Shown: piece by piece, positions 54,979 through 64,000 of the stretch
Layout: every line of letters begins with the position of its first letter
How positions within the stretch are numbered: position 1 is the stretch's first letter
Assembly: GCF_019797865.1 (NCBI RefSeq)
Contig: NZ_CP081869.1
Span: 2,108,001-2,172,000 of the forward strand
DNA length: 64,000 nucleotides
Origin: Chenggangzhangella methanolivorans
Lineage (GTDB): Bacteria > Pseudomonadota > Alphaproteobacteria > Rhizobiales > Methylopilaceae
Reading direction: 5' to 3'
The notes under the pieces: generated by a model
Told to the model about the DNA's origin: nothing
Databases searched by the model: none
Seen by the model: only the letters and a program-made list of their open reading frames with translations
Made by a program: the position numbers and the translations under genes

Positions 54979-55008
54979 GGCGGCGGATCCGACGATCGGT
55001 CCGCCGCC
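54979..55008. terminator. Hairpin between convergent genes
   Basis: GGCGGCGGA (54979-54987) pairs with TCCGCCGCC (55000-55008) over 12 bases. It lies between the ends of the XRE-cupin-reductase gene (plus) and the small secreted protein gene (minus). Confidence 0.55.
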
Positions 55009-55050
55009 CTGTCGAAGGCGCGTCGAGGGCAGCGAAGGCGACGCGACCCG

Positions 55051-55335
55051 TCAGCCGTCGTTGTTGTTGCCGGTCCAGCTCTGGCGGGCGTTGGAGTCGA
55101 GGGAGCGGTTCTCGAAATCGCCGCCGATGCCGACGTCGAGATCGCGCCGCAACTCCACCGGCATGACCTCGCCGTCGCTCTTGATCGACTGGGCCGAGGA
55201 CGAGCCGGCGCGGACGTTGCTGGCTGAATCCACGCTTGCGCCGTAGCCGAGCGTGGTCGCGGACTGCGCCATGGCGCCGGTGGCGGCGGCGAGCGAGATG
55301 ACGGCGGCGGCGCCGATGGTCGTGAAGCAGGTCAT
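55051..55335 (-). CDS. Small secreted protein of unknown function
   Basis: A 94-residue protein with a 23-residue signal peptide ending AMA. The mature part is polar and Ser/Asn-rich (YGASVDSASNVRAGSSSAQS, DLDVGIGGDFENRSLDSN) and probably disordered. The ATG has GGAGAT upstream (AACGGAGATCCAAATG). It is of no family I know. It could be an envelope or exopolysaccharide-associated peptide. Confidence 0.55.
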   Translation of the reverse strand: MTCFTTIGAAAVISLAAATGAMAQSATTLGYGASVDSASNVRAGSSSAQSIKSDGEVMPVELRRDLDVGIGGDFENRSLDSNARQSWTGNNNDG

Positions 55336-55577
55336 TTGGATCTCCGTTGCATCGCCCGGCGCCTCGCCGCGGCGGGACGTCTTTTCGACTTCCGGATGCT
55401 CAACGCGGCGGTTGAAACCGGAGATTTGTTCCTTCAGAGCCTCACAGTTTTGACGTCCAAGACACAGTCGCGCCGGCGTGACGCCGGCCTCGGGGCGGCT
55501 CGCAAGCGTCGCGGACCTGGGCGCGCCCCTCGATGATCCCGAACGAGACGCTCACCGGAGCGTCTTGTTCGCCAGAG

Positions 55578-56466
55578 TCATCGGACGGGCGCGGCGAGAT
55601 ATGGCGGCTCCCCGAACATCTCGATCAGCAGCTCGGTCAACACCCGCACCTTCCGCGCCGGATGCAGGCCGGGCGGGCGGACGACATACGCCCGCTGCCG
55701 GCGGCGGGTGGCGCGTCATGACCGGCACGAGCGCGCCCGACGTCACATGTTCGTCGGTGAGGCAGTCGGGAAGCGCGGCGACCCCGAGCCCCGCCACCGC
55801 CGCCTCGAGGAGGGCGAGGCCATTGTCCGCCTTGAAACGCCCCCGCGGCTGGACCGCGACGACGGCGTCGCCGTCCGTCACGTTCCAGGGCTCGGTCCCC
55901 TGCATCAGCGCCTCATGGGCGACGAGCTCCTCCGGCGTCTCGGGATCCGTGGGCCGCGATATAGGCCGGGCTCGCGACGAACTTTCCGAACATCGGCCCG
56001 ACGCGCCGCGCCACGAGGTTGGAGTCCTGCAGGTAGCCGACGCGGATGGCGCAATCGAAGCCTTCCCCGATCAGGTCGACGAAGCGGTCGGTGTAGGACG
56101 TGGCGACGTGGAGCTGCGGATGCCGCAGCGCCATGGCCGCGAGCGCCGGGGCGAATGCGTCGGGCCAAAGGAGAGCGGCGCCGAGATCCTTAGCCGGCCG
56201 CGCAGCTCGCCTTCCGGCAGGATCGTCTCCTTCGCGAGATCGATCTCCGCGCAGACCCTGGCGGCGTGATCGCGGAACATCGCCCCCGCCTCGGTCAACG
56301 CCGCTCCGCGGGTAGTCCTCGCGAGCAGTTGAACGCCGAGGTCCTCCTCGAGCCGGGCGAGGCGTCGGCTGACGATCGATTTCGAGACGCCGAGCCGCCG
56401 CGCCGCGGTCGTCACGCCCCCGGCGTCCGCGACTTCGACGAACGTCCTCAGCTCTTCGATGTCCAC
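55578..56466 (-). CDS. LysR-family transcription regulator (at least three frameshifts)
   Basis: Start is the GTG at 56466 (VDIEELRTFVEVADAGGVTT; RRLGVSKSIVSRRLARLEED). The substrate-binding part appears in pieces: GRLRISAPLSFG, then in a second frame DAFAPALAAMALRHPQLHVA and VGPMFGKFVASPAYIAAHG, then in a third NGLALLEAAVAGLGVAALPD, and near the end VRVLTELLIEMFGEPPYL. The shifts fall near 56180, 55930 and 55700. The whole is of normal length, about 296 residues. It is divergent from the isochorismatase gene at 56618, its likely target. Confidence 0.72.
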
Positions 56467-56617
56467 TTTGGCGTTCCCCGTTGCGCAACACAGTTCGTCG
56501 CGAGACAGCGCTACCGCATCGAAACTGGAACTGACAGGGTGACGGTCAAGGCGATGCCGCACCCGGCGCAGTCGTCTCGGCCATCGATCCCAGTCAAATC
56601 AGGAAAAGGGCGCACTC

Positions 56618-57274
56618 GTGACATTTCGCAACGGACTTTCTTCGCTTCTTCGTCCGGAAGATTCTGTCGTCGTCCTGATCGATCACCAGCCTTATCAGCT
56701 CGCGAACCTGAACAGCCACGATCCGCAGATGGTGATCAACAACACGGCGGCGCTGGCGAAGGCCGCGAAGGCGTTCGACGTGCCCGTCATCCTGACGAGC
56801 GTCATCGCGGCCCAGGGCGGCAAGATCTTTCCGCAGGTCACCGACGTGTTCCCGGGCCAGGAGGTGATCGACCGCACCTTCATCAACACCTGGGAGGACC
56901 AGGTCGTGGTCGACGCCGTCAAGGCGACGGGCCGCAAGCAGCTGATCATCGCAGGCCTCTGGACGGAGATCTGCGTCGCGATGCCCGCGATCCAGGCGGC
57001 CGGCGAAGGCTGGGACACCACCGTCGTCACCGACGCTTCCGGCGGCGTGTCGGTCGAGGCGCACCAGGTCGCCGTCCAGCGCATGATCGCGGCGGGCGTC
57101 AACATGATGACGTGGCTCGCCGTCTCCGCGGAATGGCAGCGCGACTGGGCGCGGACAGAGAAGCTCCCTGCGCTGATCGAGGTGATGAAGGCCCACGCCG
57201 GGGCGAGCGGCATCGCCTACCTCTGGGAGACGCAGCTTCTCAACACGCCGGTTCCGTCGCACGCGACGCGCTGA
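56618..57274 (+). CDS. Isochorismatase-family hydrolase
   Basis: A 218-residue cysteine hydrolase: Asp in VVLIDHQPYQ, Lys near GGKIFPQV, and the Cys in GLWTEICVAMPAI, preceded by the family cis-peptide. The GTG start follows GGAAAAGGG. Members cut amide or vinyl-ether bonds (nicotinamidase, isochorismatase, YcaC). The length and the pattern NLNSHDPQMVINNTAALAKA look like YcaC-type proteins of unknown substrate. Divergent LysR regulator upstream; porin gene follows after 11 bases. Confidence 0.83.
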   Translation: MTFRNGLSSLLRPEDSVVVLIDHQPYQLANLNSHDPQMVINNTAALAKAAKAFDVPVILTSVIAAQGGKIFPQVTDVFPGQEVIDRTFINTWEDQVVVDAVKATGRKQLIIAGLWTEICVAMPAIQAAGEGWDTTVVTDASGGVSVEAHQVAVQRMIAAGVNMMTWLAVSAEWQRDWARTEKLPALIEVMKAHAGASGIAYLWETQLLNTPVPSHATR

Positions 57275-57285
57275 TCCGGGCGGGG

Positions 57286-58703
57286 ATGGCGGGGTCTTTC
57301 AGCCGCAAATGGAGCGTCGCCTTGTCGGCGGCGCTCTTCGGCGCGGCCCCCGTCGCCTCGCACGCAGAGATCTCCACCGACATCGAACGCGCGCCGACGC
57401 TTACCATCGAGCGGCACGGCGAGGACTGGTCCTACCTCGCCGATCCGGACCGGCGGACGGGCCACTGGACCGAGCCATTCAAATACATTCCCCTGAACGC
57501 CGACGACTCGCTCTATCTGACGACAGGCGTCGAGACCCGCATGCGTCTCGAGGGCTACGAGGGCTCCTTCTGGGGCTCGGCGCCGGACGATGCTTACGTC
57601 TGGAGTCGGCTGATGCCCTACGCCGACCTCCACGCCGGCCCGGTCCGGGTCTTCGCCCAGCCGATCCTCTCGTCGATTTCCGGCTCCGATCACCAGTGGA
57701 CCCCGGTCGACACGACCGGAGCCGACATGCTGCAGGCCTTCGTCGGAGGCGAGATCGCGGTGGCGGACCGCGCCTCGCTTCGGCTGTCCGCGGGGCGCAA
57801 GCTGGTGTCGCTCGGCGCGGGGCGCTTCATCGACACGCGCTACGGTCCGAACGTCCTTCAGTCCTTCGAGGGCGGCGACGCGACGCTGACGGGCGAGACA
57901 GCCCAAGTGACGGCGCTCCATCTTCAGCCGGTCGACACATTGCGGGGCGATTTCGACGACCGCAGGTCGCGCCAGAAGAAGGTCTGGGGCCTCTACGTCA
58001 CGCGGTGGCTGACGCCGGACCGGGCAACGGGTTTCGACGTCTACTATCTCGGCTTCCGCGACCGCGAGGCGGTCTTCGACCAGGGGGCCGGCCGGCAGCT
58101 GATCCACACTTTCGGCGGCAGGCTCTTTGGCGACGCGGCGCCTATTACTGGAATTTCGAAGGCGCGGTTCAGCGCGGCTCCTTCGCGGGCGGACGGGTGG
58201 CGGCGTGGGGCGTCGGCGGCGAGGTCGGCCGCCGGTTTCGCGAGACGCTGCTCGAGCCTGAACTCGCGCTCACGGTCGACGTCGTCTCGGGCGACGACGA
58301 CCCGGACGACTCCAGGCTCGGCACGCTCAATCCGTTGTTTCCCCGCGGCAAGTACTTCGCCTCGCAGTCGCCGGTCGGACCCCGGAACCTGATCCACCTG
58401 CAGCCCTCCGTCACGGTCCATCCCCACACGCAAGTCGCGGCGTCGCTGCGGGGCGCGGCCTACTGGCGCCAGAACGTCAATGACGGGGTCTATGCGATAC
58501 CCGGAACGCTGGTGCGCAGCGGCCGCGACAGCGACGCGCGCTTCATCGGCAAGCAGGCGGAGTTCGCCGTGGCGTGGCGGGCGAGCGCCGAGCTCACCTT
58601 GTCGGCCTCGGTCGGCGTCTTCGTCCCCGGGTCTTTCGTCCAAGACACAGGGCCGGCGCGGACCATAAAGATGACCAGCGCCATGGCGAATTTCCGGTTC
58701 TGA
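57286..58703 (+). CDS. Outer-membrane alginate-export-type porin (frameshifted)
   Basis: A protein of about 470 residues with a signal peptide (WSVALSAALFGAAPVASHA) and a beta-barrel domain of the alginate_exp/AlgE type: YLTTGVETRMRLEGYEG, GRKLVSLGAGRFIDTRYGPN and a C-terminus ending in Phe (AMANFRF), the outer-membrane sorting signal. The frame changes near 58140; both halves are otherwise clean. Such porins take up organic substrates in catabolic clusters. It lies 11 bases after the isochorismatase gene. Confidence 0.75.
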
Positions 58704-58744
58704 CCCCCCGTCGCCGGGCGTTACGAGAGTTGAGGGACCTTCGC

Positions 58745-59806
58745 ATGGACATCGGCGTCGACAGTTTCGCGGCCATCCTCCCCGACCCCGCCACCGGGCG
58801 GCTGCCGTCGGCCACCGACCGGATGGCCGATCTTCTCGAGGAGATCGAGGTCGCCGACAGGGTCGGGCTCGACGTGTTCGGCGTCGGGGAACACCATCGC
58901 GCCGAATTCCTGGACTCCGCGCCCGCCGTCATCCTCGCCGCCGCCGCGGCCCGCACCGAACGGATCCGCCTGGCGAGCGCCGTCACGGTGCTGAGCGCCG
59001 CAGATCCCGTGCGGGTGTTCCAGGAGTTCGCGACGCTCGACCTCATCTCCAAGGGGCGCGCCGAGCTCGTCGTCGGCCGCGGCTCGTTCGGCGAGGCCTT
59101 CCCGCTGTTCGGCCTCGACACGCGCGCCTATGACGATCTGTTCGCCGAAAAGCTCGACCTGTTCCTGAAGCTCGGCGAGACCGCCAATCTTCGCTGGGAA
59201 GGCCGCCACCGCCCGGCGCTCGCCGGCCAGGGCGTCTATCCCCGCCCCCACCAGGAGCGGCTGCCGGTCTGGATCGGCGTCGGCGGCTCGCCGCAATCCT
59301 TCGCCCGCGCCGGCGCGCTCGGCCTTCCGCTGATGGTCGCCATCATCGGCGGCGCGTTCGACCGCTTTCGGCTGCTCGTCGACCTCTACCGCGACACCGG
59401 GCTCCAGGCCGGGCACGATCCGCAGACGCTGAAGGTCGGCGTCCACGCGATGGGCTTCGTCGGCGAGACCGACAAGGCGGCGAGGGACGCGTTTTTCCCC
59501 GGCTGGGCGCATCTCACCGGGACCATCGGCCGCGAGCGCGGCTGGCCGCCGCCGTCGCGCCAACAGTTCGACGCCATGGCGAGCCCTGAGGGCGCGTTCC
59601 TCATCGGGTCGCCCGAGACGGTCGCGGTCAAGATGCTGCGCGCCAGCGAAACGCTCGGCGGCCTCTCGCGCATCACCTTCCAGATGAGCACAGCGTCTCT
59701 CGAAACGGCGGCGATGAAGCGCTCGATCGAACTTTTGGGGACCGAAGTCGCGCCGATCGTCCGGACGGCCCAGGTTCAGGCGACAGCCAAGGAGACGACG
59801 GCATGA
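58745..59806 (+). CDS. LLM-class flavin-dependent oxidoreductase (luciferase-like)
   Basis: A 353-residue TIM-barrel monooxygenase: VGLDVFGVGEHHRAEFLDSA (the EHH motif), LASAVTVLSAADPVRVFQEF, AELVVGRGSFGEAFPLFG and VWIGVGGSPQSFARAG. These enzymes use FMNH2 and oxygen to attack sulfonates, aldehydes or other organics. The stop overlaps the pirin start (ATGA), so both are made together. The ATG follows GAGGGAC. A flavin reductase is not adjacent, though the PDR reductase lies 8 kb away. Confidence 0.85.
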   Translation: MDIGVDSFAAILPDPATGRLPSATDRMADLLEEIEVADRVGLDVFGVGEHHRAEFLDSAPAVILAAAAARTERIRLASAVTVLSAADPVRVFQEFATLDLISKGRAELVVGRGSFGEAFPLFGLDTRAYDDLFAEKLDLFLKLGETANLRWEGRHRPALAGQGVYPRPHQERLPVWIGVGGSPQSFARAGALGLPLMVAIIGGAFDRFRLLVDLYRDTGLQAGHDPQTLKVGVHAMGFVGETDKAARDAFFPGWAHLTGTIGRERGWPPPSRQQFDAMASPEGAFLIGSPETVAVKMLRASETLGGLSRITFQMSTASLETAAMKRSIELLGTEVAPIVRTAQVQATAKETTA

Positions 59807-60696
59807 TCGAGATGATCATCGAGCAGCGGCGCCGCAGCCTCGGCGGCGGCATGGAGGTCGGGCGGGTGCTGCCCTTCGCCAAGCGCCGCATGGTCGGCCC
59901 CTTCATCTTCTTCGACCATATGGGACCGATGGACCTCGCGCCCGGGATCGGCCGCGACGTCGACGTCCGCCCGCACCCGCATATCGGGCTCTCGACCGTC
60001 ACCTACCTGTTCTCCGGCGAGGTCATGCACCGCGACAGCCTGGGCACCGAGCAGGCGATCCGGCCGCAGGAGGTCAACTGGATGACGGCCGGGCGCGGCA
60101 TCACCCACAGCGAGCGGCTCGAACACGCCCGAGCCCACGGCGACCGTCTGCACGGGATCCAGGCCTGGGTCGCGCTCCCGACGGAAATGGAGGAGATCGC
60201 GCCGTCGTTCTCGCATCACGCGGGAAAAGACCTGCCGCAATGGAGCGACGCCGGCGTGCACGGCCAGCTCATCGCCGGAAGCGCCTATGGCCTTGTCGCC
60301 GGCGCCGCGACCCATTCGCCGCTGTTCTACGCCCATCTCGACATGGAGCCGGGCGCGACCGCCGAGATCCCGTTCGGCCACACGGAGCGCGCGCTCTATG
60401 TCGCGACCGGCGCGGTGGAGTTCGACGGCGCCCGCTACGAGGCCGGCAAGATGCTGGTGCTCGGCGCCGCGGCCTCGCGCGTGAAGGCCCTGGAGCGCTC
60501 CGCCGTGATGGTGCTGGGCGGCGAACCCTTGGGCGAGCGCTTCATCTACTGGAACTTCGTCTCCTCCTCGAAGGACCGGCTCGCGCAGGCCGCCTCCGAC
60601 TGGAAGGCGGGCCGCATGAAGCTGCCGGACGCCGACGACGCGGAGTTCATTCCGCTGCCGGACCAGCCGGCCCCGCCCGCGCCGGCCATGTCGTGA
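59803..60696 (+). CDS. Pirin-family cupin protein
   Basis: A 297-residue bicupin. Metal ligands are in place: two His in VRPHPHIGLSTVTYLF and His-x-Glu in GRGITHSERL. Pirins bind iron; some are quercetinases. The N-terminal FFDHMGPMDLAPG is typical. ATG overlaps the LLM stop. Function in this operon may be oxidation of a phenolic compound, or redox sensing. The C-terminal cupin is fully present, with RFIYWNFVSS. Confidence 0.85.
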   Translation: MIEMIIEQRRRSLGGGMEVGRVLPFAKRRMVGPFIFFDHMGPMDLAPGIGRDVDVRPHPHIGLSTVTYLFSGEVMHRDSLGTEQAIRPQEVNWMTAGRGITHSERLEHARAHGDRLHGIQAWVALPTEMEEIAPSFSHHAGKDLPQWSDAGVHGQLIAGSAYGLVAGAATHSPLFYAHLDMEPGATAEIPFGHTERALYVATGAVEFDGARYEAGKMLVLGAAASRVKALERSAVMVLGGEPLGERFIYWNFVSSSKDRLAQAASDWKAGRMKLPDADDAEFIPLPDQPAPPAPAMS

Positions 60697-60745
60697 GCCT
60701 CGGGGCGGCGCTTTCCATCATCGCGTGACGGAGGAACGACGGCTC

Positions 60746-61906
60746 ATGACGACGACGCGCGCCGCGCCGCAACGCCCTGGCCTCGGCGTCGTCCTGCTGC
60801 TTGCGCTTGCGCTTTGCGGCTGCGCGCAGCGCCCGGGCCTCACGGTTCTGGATCCGGTGACGGCGACCCCCGGGGCGAAGCTCGTCTCCATCTATGTCGC
60901 CACCACCAGGTCCGTCGACGGCGACGACGCTCCGCGTCCGACGAACGCGATCGCCGTCGCTCCAAGCTATCTCCGCTACGTGGTCTCGATCCCGCCGACC
61001 CACAGGCCGGCGCAGATCGAATGGCCGTCCGGGGCGCCGGACCCGACGAAGGACTTCGCGGTCGTCTCCTCCGAGCGTCTTGAGGAGGACCAGATGGTCG
61101 CCGAGCTCGGCGCGGCGGCGGCGCGCGGCGACGTCATGGACAGGGAGGTCCACGTCTTCGTCCACGGCTTCAACAACAGTTTTCAGGAATCGCTGTTCCG
61201 CATGGCGCAGCTTGTCGCCGACGCCGACGTCGGGCGCGCGGCCGTCCTGTTCTCCTGGCCGTCGAAAGCGGCGGTGACCGGCTATCTCGCGGACAAGGAG
61301 GCCGTGACCTTCTCGCGCGACGCCCTCGCCCATGTCCTCGCGCGGCTCGCCGCCGAGCGCAGGATCCGCGACGTGCGGCTCGTCGCGCACAGCATGGGAT
61401 CATGGCTCGCCATGGAGTCCGTCCGCCAGATCCGGATCGCGCGGAATGCGGGCGCGATCGCCAAGCTCGACGTCGCTCTCGCGGCCCCCGACATCGACTC
61501 GGAGGTGTTTCTCCAGCAGCTGCGCGTCGTCGGACGCCTGCGCGCGCCCATCACAGTGCTCGTCTCCAAGGACGATCAGGCGCTGTCGCTCTCGAGGCTT
61601 CTCGCGGGCGGCCAGTTCCGGGCCGGCGCGGCCGACGTCGACGACCCCCGCGTGCTCGCCGAGGCGCGCAACGCCAACGTTCGCGCGATCGACATCTCCG
61701 TGCTCGGCACGCGGTCCGGTGCCGGGCATGACGGGTTCGCGGCCTATGCGGCGATCTACGGCCGTTTGCAGAAGACGGGCGACGATCGACTCGCCGCAGG
61801 GGTCGGGCCGGGCGTCTACGTCCTCGACTCCGTCGGCCGGGTGCGTCCCGTGGACGCCCGCATCGCGCAGGCCGCAGGCGAGCCGGACGCCCGGTCGCTG
61901 CGTTGA
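60746..61906 (+). CDS. Lipoprotein alpha/beta hydrolase, DUF900 family
   Basis: A protein of about 386 residues from the ATG at 60746 (GGAGGAA upstream). Lipobox LCGC near residue 29 directs it to a membrane. The hydrolase core has VFVHGFNNSFQESLFRMAQL, WPSKAAVTGYLADKEAVTFS and the nucleophile Ser in VAHSMGSWLAME, then Asp in AAPDIDSEVF, a set unique to DUF900 proteins. Substrate unknown; an envelope lipid or peptide esterase is possible. Confidence 0.8.
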   Translation: MTTTRAAPQRPGLGVVLLLALALCGCAQRPGLTVLDPVTATPGAKLVSIYVATTRSVDGDDAPRPTNAIAVAPSYLRYVVSIPPTHRPAQIEWPSGAPDPTKDFAVVSSERLEEDQMVAELGAAAARGDVMDREVHVFVHGFNNSFQESLFRMAQLVADADVGRAAVLFSWPSKAAVTGYLADKEAVTFSRDALAHVLARLAAERRIRDVRLVAHSMGSWLAMESVRQIRIARNAGAIAKLDVALAAPDIDSEVFLQQLRVVGRLRAPITVLVSKDDQALSLSRLLAGGQFRAGAADVDDPRVLAEARNANVRAIDISVLGTRSGAGHDGFAAYAAIYGRLQKTGDDRLAAGVGPGVYVLDSVGRVRPVDARIAQAAGEPDARSLR

Positions 61907-61929
61907 CCGTCGATCGGCATGGGGGCCGC

Positions 61930-62915
61930 ATGAGACGCTGGAACATCGCCGTCACAGGCTTCGGCGGGGTCGGCCGGGCGGTCGCGGAGCAGCTCGCCAA
62001 CCGCCGCGCCCGCTACGCCGCACGTTACGGCGCGGACGTGCGGCTGACGGGCCTTCGCCGGTCGAAATCGGCGGCGGTCGATCCTGACGGCCTCGGGCGA
62101 GGCGACTGGGACAGGAGCGCGCCGCCGCCCGAGGACTTTCTCGACGCCGCGCAGGCCCACGTGCTGATCGAGGCCGGCCCGTCGGACTTCCGCACCGGCG
62201 GGCCGGGGCTCGGCTATATGAGGGCCGCGCTGTCGTCCGGCAGGCATGTGATCGCGGTGTCGAAAGGCGCGCTCGTCCATGACGGCCCGGGCCTGAGGGA
62301 GCTCGCGGCCCGCCACGGCGTCCGGCTCAAGATCAGCGGCGCCGCCGCGGCGGCCCTTCCGACCATCGACCTCATCGAGCACGATCTCGCGGGCTGCGAG
62401 ATCGTCTCGATCGAGGAATCCTCAACGCCACCAGCAACCATCTGCTGACCGAGATGATGGAGCGCGACGTCACGCTTGGGGAGGCGCTCGCCGCGGCGCA
62501 GGGGGCCGGTTTCGCCGAGGCCGATCCGAGCCTCGACGTCGACGGCTGGGACGCCGCCTCGAAGCTTCTGATCCTGCTCAACTTCGGACTGGGCGCATCG
62601 CTCACGATGACCGATCTCTCCGTCGGCGGCGTCGGGCATGTCGAGCTGGACGACGTTCGCCGCTGGCGGGACGCCGGGCTGTCGCCGAGGCTCGTCGCCC
62701 ATGCGAGGCGGGCAAGCGACGGTCTCGCCGCCGGCGTCGAGCTCCGCACCTATCCGGCGAGCGACCTGTTCGCGCTGGCGCGGGGCAAGACCAAGGCGAT
62801 CCGCATCGCGACCGACGCGGTGGGCGAACTGGTGGTCAGCAGCTGCGCCTCGGAGCCGGCGGCGACGGCCGCCGCCGCGCTCAAGGACCTCGAGCACATC
62901 CTCGCGACCGGCTGA
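61930..62915 (+). CDS. Homoserine dehydrogenase-like protein (frameshifted)
   Basis: NAD(P) motif in VTGFGGVGRAVAEQLANRRA, conserved VIAVSKGALVHDGPGL and, after a frame change near 62415, ATSNHLLTEMMERDVTLGEA and AQGAGFAEADPSLDVDGWDA, which carries the family dimer and substrate residues (Glu, Asp, Lys in AASKLLIL). It reduces aspartate semialdehyde to homoserine. There is no ACT domain. It starts 24 bases after the DUF900 gene. As this copy lies outside a threonine operon, it may be a special or secondary form. Confidence 0.72.
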
Positions 62916-63047
62916 GCCGGCCGAGGACGTTCGAGCCCCGTGGCTGACGCGCGCCGACGGCGCGACGCAAGCCCGCTGCGATCGCGAACGCGCTGATCTC
63001 GCGATTGCCCCGCCATCGCGCATCGGCTAGGTTCCGCCGCGTCGCCA

Positions 63048-63124
<77 letters not shown>

Positions 63125-63269
63125 CGTCTCCACATCCCGGCGAAACTTCGTGCGGCGCTCGAAAGCGCAGCCGCTTTCGCGTCGGAAGACGAATGGCCGG
63201 CGCGCGCGATCGATCCACCTCCATCGGGGGCTGCGGCGACGGTCGCCGGAAGCCGAACGGGAGGACAGG

Positions 63270-63536
63270 ATGAGCGATCGAACCCATGCGAACGGCCCTC
63301 TGGTCAACCAGAACGTCGTTTTCGTCCTGGAGAGCGCGGAAAGCGGAGCGCCGAGCGAAAGCCGGGGATTCATCACCCATGTCGGACTGTCCGAGGTCAC
63401 CGCCTCGTTCCCGACCACAACCGGCCCGTTCACCGCGACCTTCGCGCATGAATGGCTCAGGCCGGCCGAAAGCCCGGACGAGTGGCTGGTCACGGCGCGC
63501 CTGGCCCCGGTCGATCGGCCGTCACGGCCAGCCTAG
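63270..63536 (+). CDS. Small hypothetical protein
   Basis: An 88-residue soluble protein with a good ribosome site (GGGAGGACAGG before the ATG). The sequence ([48 protein letters not shown]) suggests a small all-beta fold. I recognise no family. It lies 145 bases after tRNA-Arg on the same strand. Confidence 0.5.
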   Translation: MSDRTHANGPLVNQNVVFVLESAESGAPSESRGFITHVGLSEVTASFPTTTGPFTATFAHEWLRPAESPDEWLVTARLAPVDRPSRPA

Positions 63537-63715
63537 CAGGTTCGGCGGCGCGGCAGGTCTGGCGGGATGGCCTTCACAGGCGTCGGGCGGCGGTCTTCGC
63601 CGCCGTCGAGCGGCCCGTAAACCGTGACCCGAGAGGCCCTGGGCGGGCGCTAGGCCTCAAGAGGCCAATGGGATACCTTCCGCGCGCTCCGTACGCCCAG
63701 TTGGCTTGGCAGTCC

Positions 63716-64000
63716 ATGCAATCAGAAGATTTCGCGACGTCCCTTTGCCCGTGCGGCAGCGGTCTGAAGCCCGCCAAATGCTGCGAATTGAACGTGTGGA
63801 CCGCGGGTCCGCCCTCCGCCGCGGCCCGGTCTGCCGACGGTCCTGCGGCGCAGGGCGTCAAGGCGTTCAAGCAAGGCGACTATCCCGTGGCCGCCAGGCT
63901 CGCGGTCGAGGCGCTCGAACGGTCCCCGTTCGATCCCGTGGCGCTCAAGGCGCTCGCCGGCGTCCGCGAGCTTGAAGGGCGCGCCGGAGCCGCAATCACC
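63716..64000 (+). CDS. SEC-C motif and TPR protein, N-terminal part (cut by window edge)
   Basis: The first 95 residues of a longer protein. Near the start, LCPCGSGLKPAKCCEL is a SEC-C zinc motif. The stretch from residue about 55 (AQGVKAFKQGDYPVAARLAV, EALERSPFDPVALKALAGVR) is one or more TPR helices. In alphaproteobacteria this pair often heads a TPR-sulfotransferase protein; whether the enzyme part follows cannot be seen. Start ATG at 63716 lacks a strong ribosome site. Confidence 0.65.
   Translation, partial: MQSEDFATSLCPCGSGLKPAKCCELNVWTAGPPSAAARSADGPAAQGVKAFKQGDYPVAARLAVEALERSPFDPVALKALAGVRELEGRAGAAIT

Noticed and set aside
57421-57435. GGACTGGTCCT inside the porin gene
   Set aside because: It lies within coding sequence and lacks the left arm of the palindrome.

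Overview
The window is GC-rich DNA from an alphaproteobacterium, most likely of the order Hyphomicrobiales (Rhizobiales). The evidence is the codon bias, an EcfG-type general-stress promoter (GGAAC-N16-CGTT) in front of dps, HWE-family histidine kinases, a SorT-like sulfite dehydrogenase and a PhnA-like/CsbD/PRC-barrel stress set. The species cannot be fixed from sequence alone.

Layout. 1-8500 is a sulfite/redox module: the end of an anti-sigma gene, a sulfite dehydrogenase with its cytochrome c, Dps, a TehA/SLAC1-type exporter, a beta-propeller protein, a DUF305 protein, a SnoaL-like protein and an ECF sigma/anti-sigma pair. Three promoters with exactly the same form (GGAAT-N17-CGTC) tie three of its transcription units together. 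8500-20033 holds a LysR regulator, a uracil-DNA-glycosylase-like protein, a PAS-LuxR regulator followed by stress genes that share a 21-bp palindrome, an RsbQ-like hydrolase overlapping a PAS kinase, tandem transglutaminase-like proteins and an HWE kinase/receiver pair. 20524-29253 is a defence island: a nucleotidyltransferase-like protein, a CapW-type WYL regulator, a CBASS operon (patatin CapV, DncV-like cyclase, E1/E2 Cap2), a PLD-family protein and a DUF3800 protein. 29647-41225 carries a dihydroxyacetone kinase, two-component genes, an epoxide hydrolase, short-chain dehydrogenases and an Hsp20-Lon pair. 41410-47092 is mobile: an AT-rich insert with a large serine recombinase and two unknown genes next to a decayed copy of the dihydroxyacetone kinase 3' end, then a tyrosine integrase beside a truncated tRNA-Met. 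47279-62915 is a catabolic/detoxification region (hydrolase, PDR-type reductase, MOSC, MFS, RidA, an XRE-cupin-hydroxyacid dehydrogenase fusion, isochorismatase, porin, LLM oxidoreductase, pirin, homoserine dehydrogenase). The right end has tRNA-Arg(CCG), a small unknown gene and the start of a SEC-C/TPR protein.

Data quality matters. About twenty genes that look conserved and functional are split by one-base shifts while the pieces keep open frames and family motifs. This pattern suggests indel errors in the assembly more than gene decay. I give each such gene as one feature spanning its pieces and state where the frame changes.

How the genes may work together (inference): ECF sigma factors sense sulfite or oxidative stress and switch on sulfite oxidation and export. 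The RsbQ-PAS kinase and HWE kinase/receiver may feed general-stress output (Dps, CsbD, PRC, Hsp20-Lon). CapW represses a phage-responsive CBASS in which the cyclase activates a phospholipase that damages the membrane.
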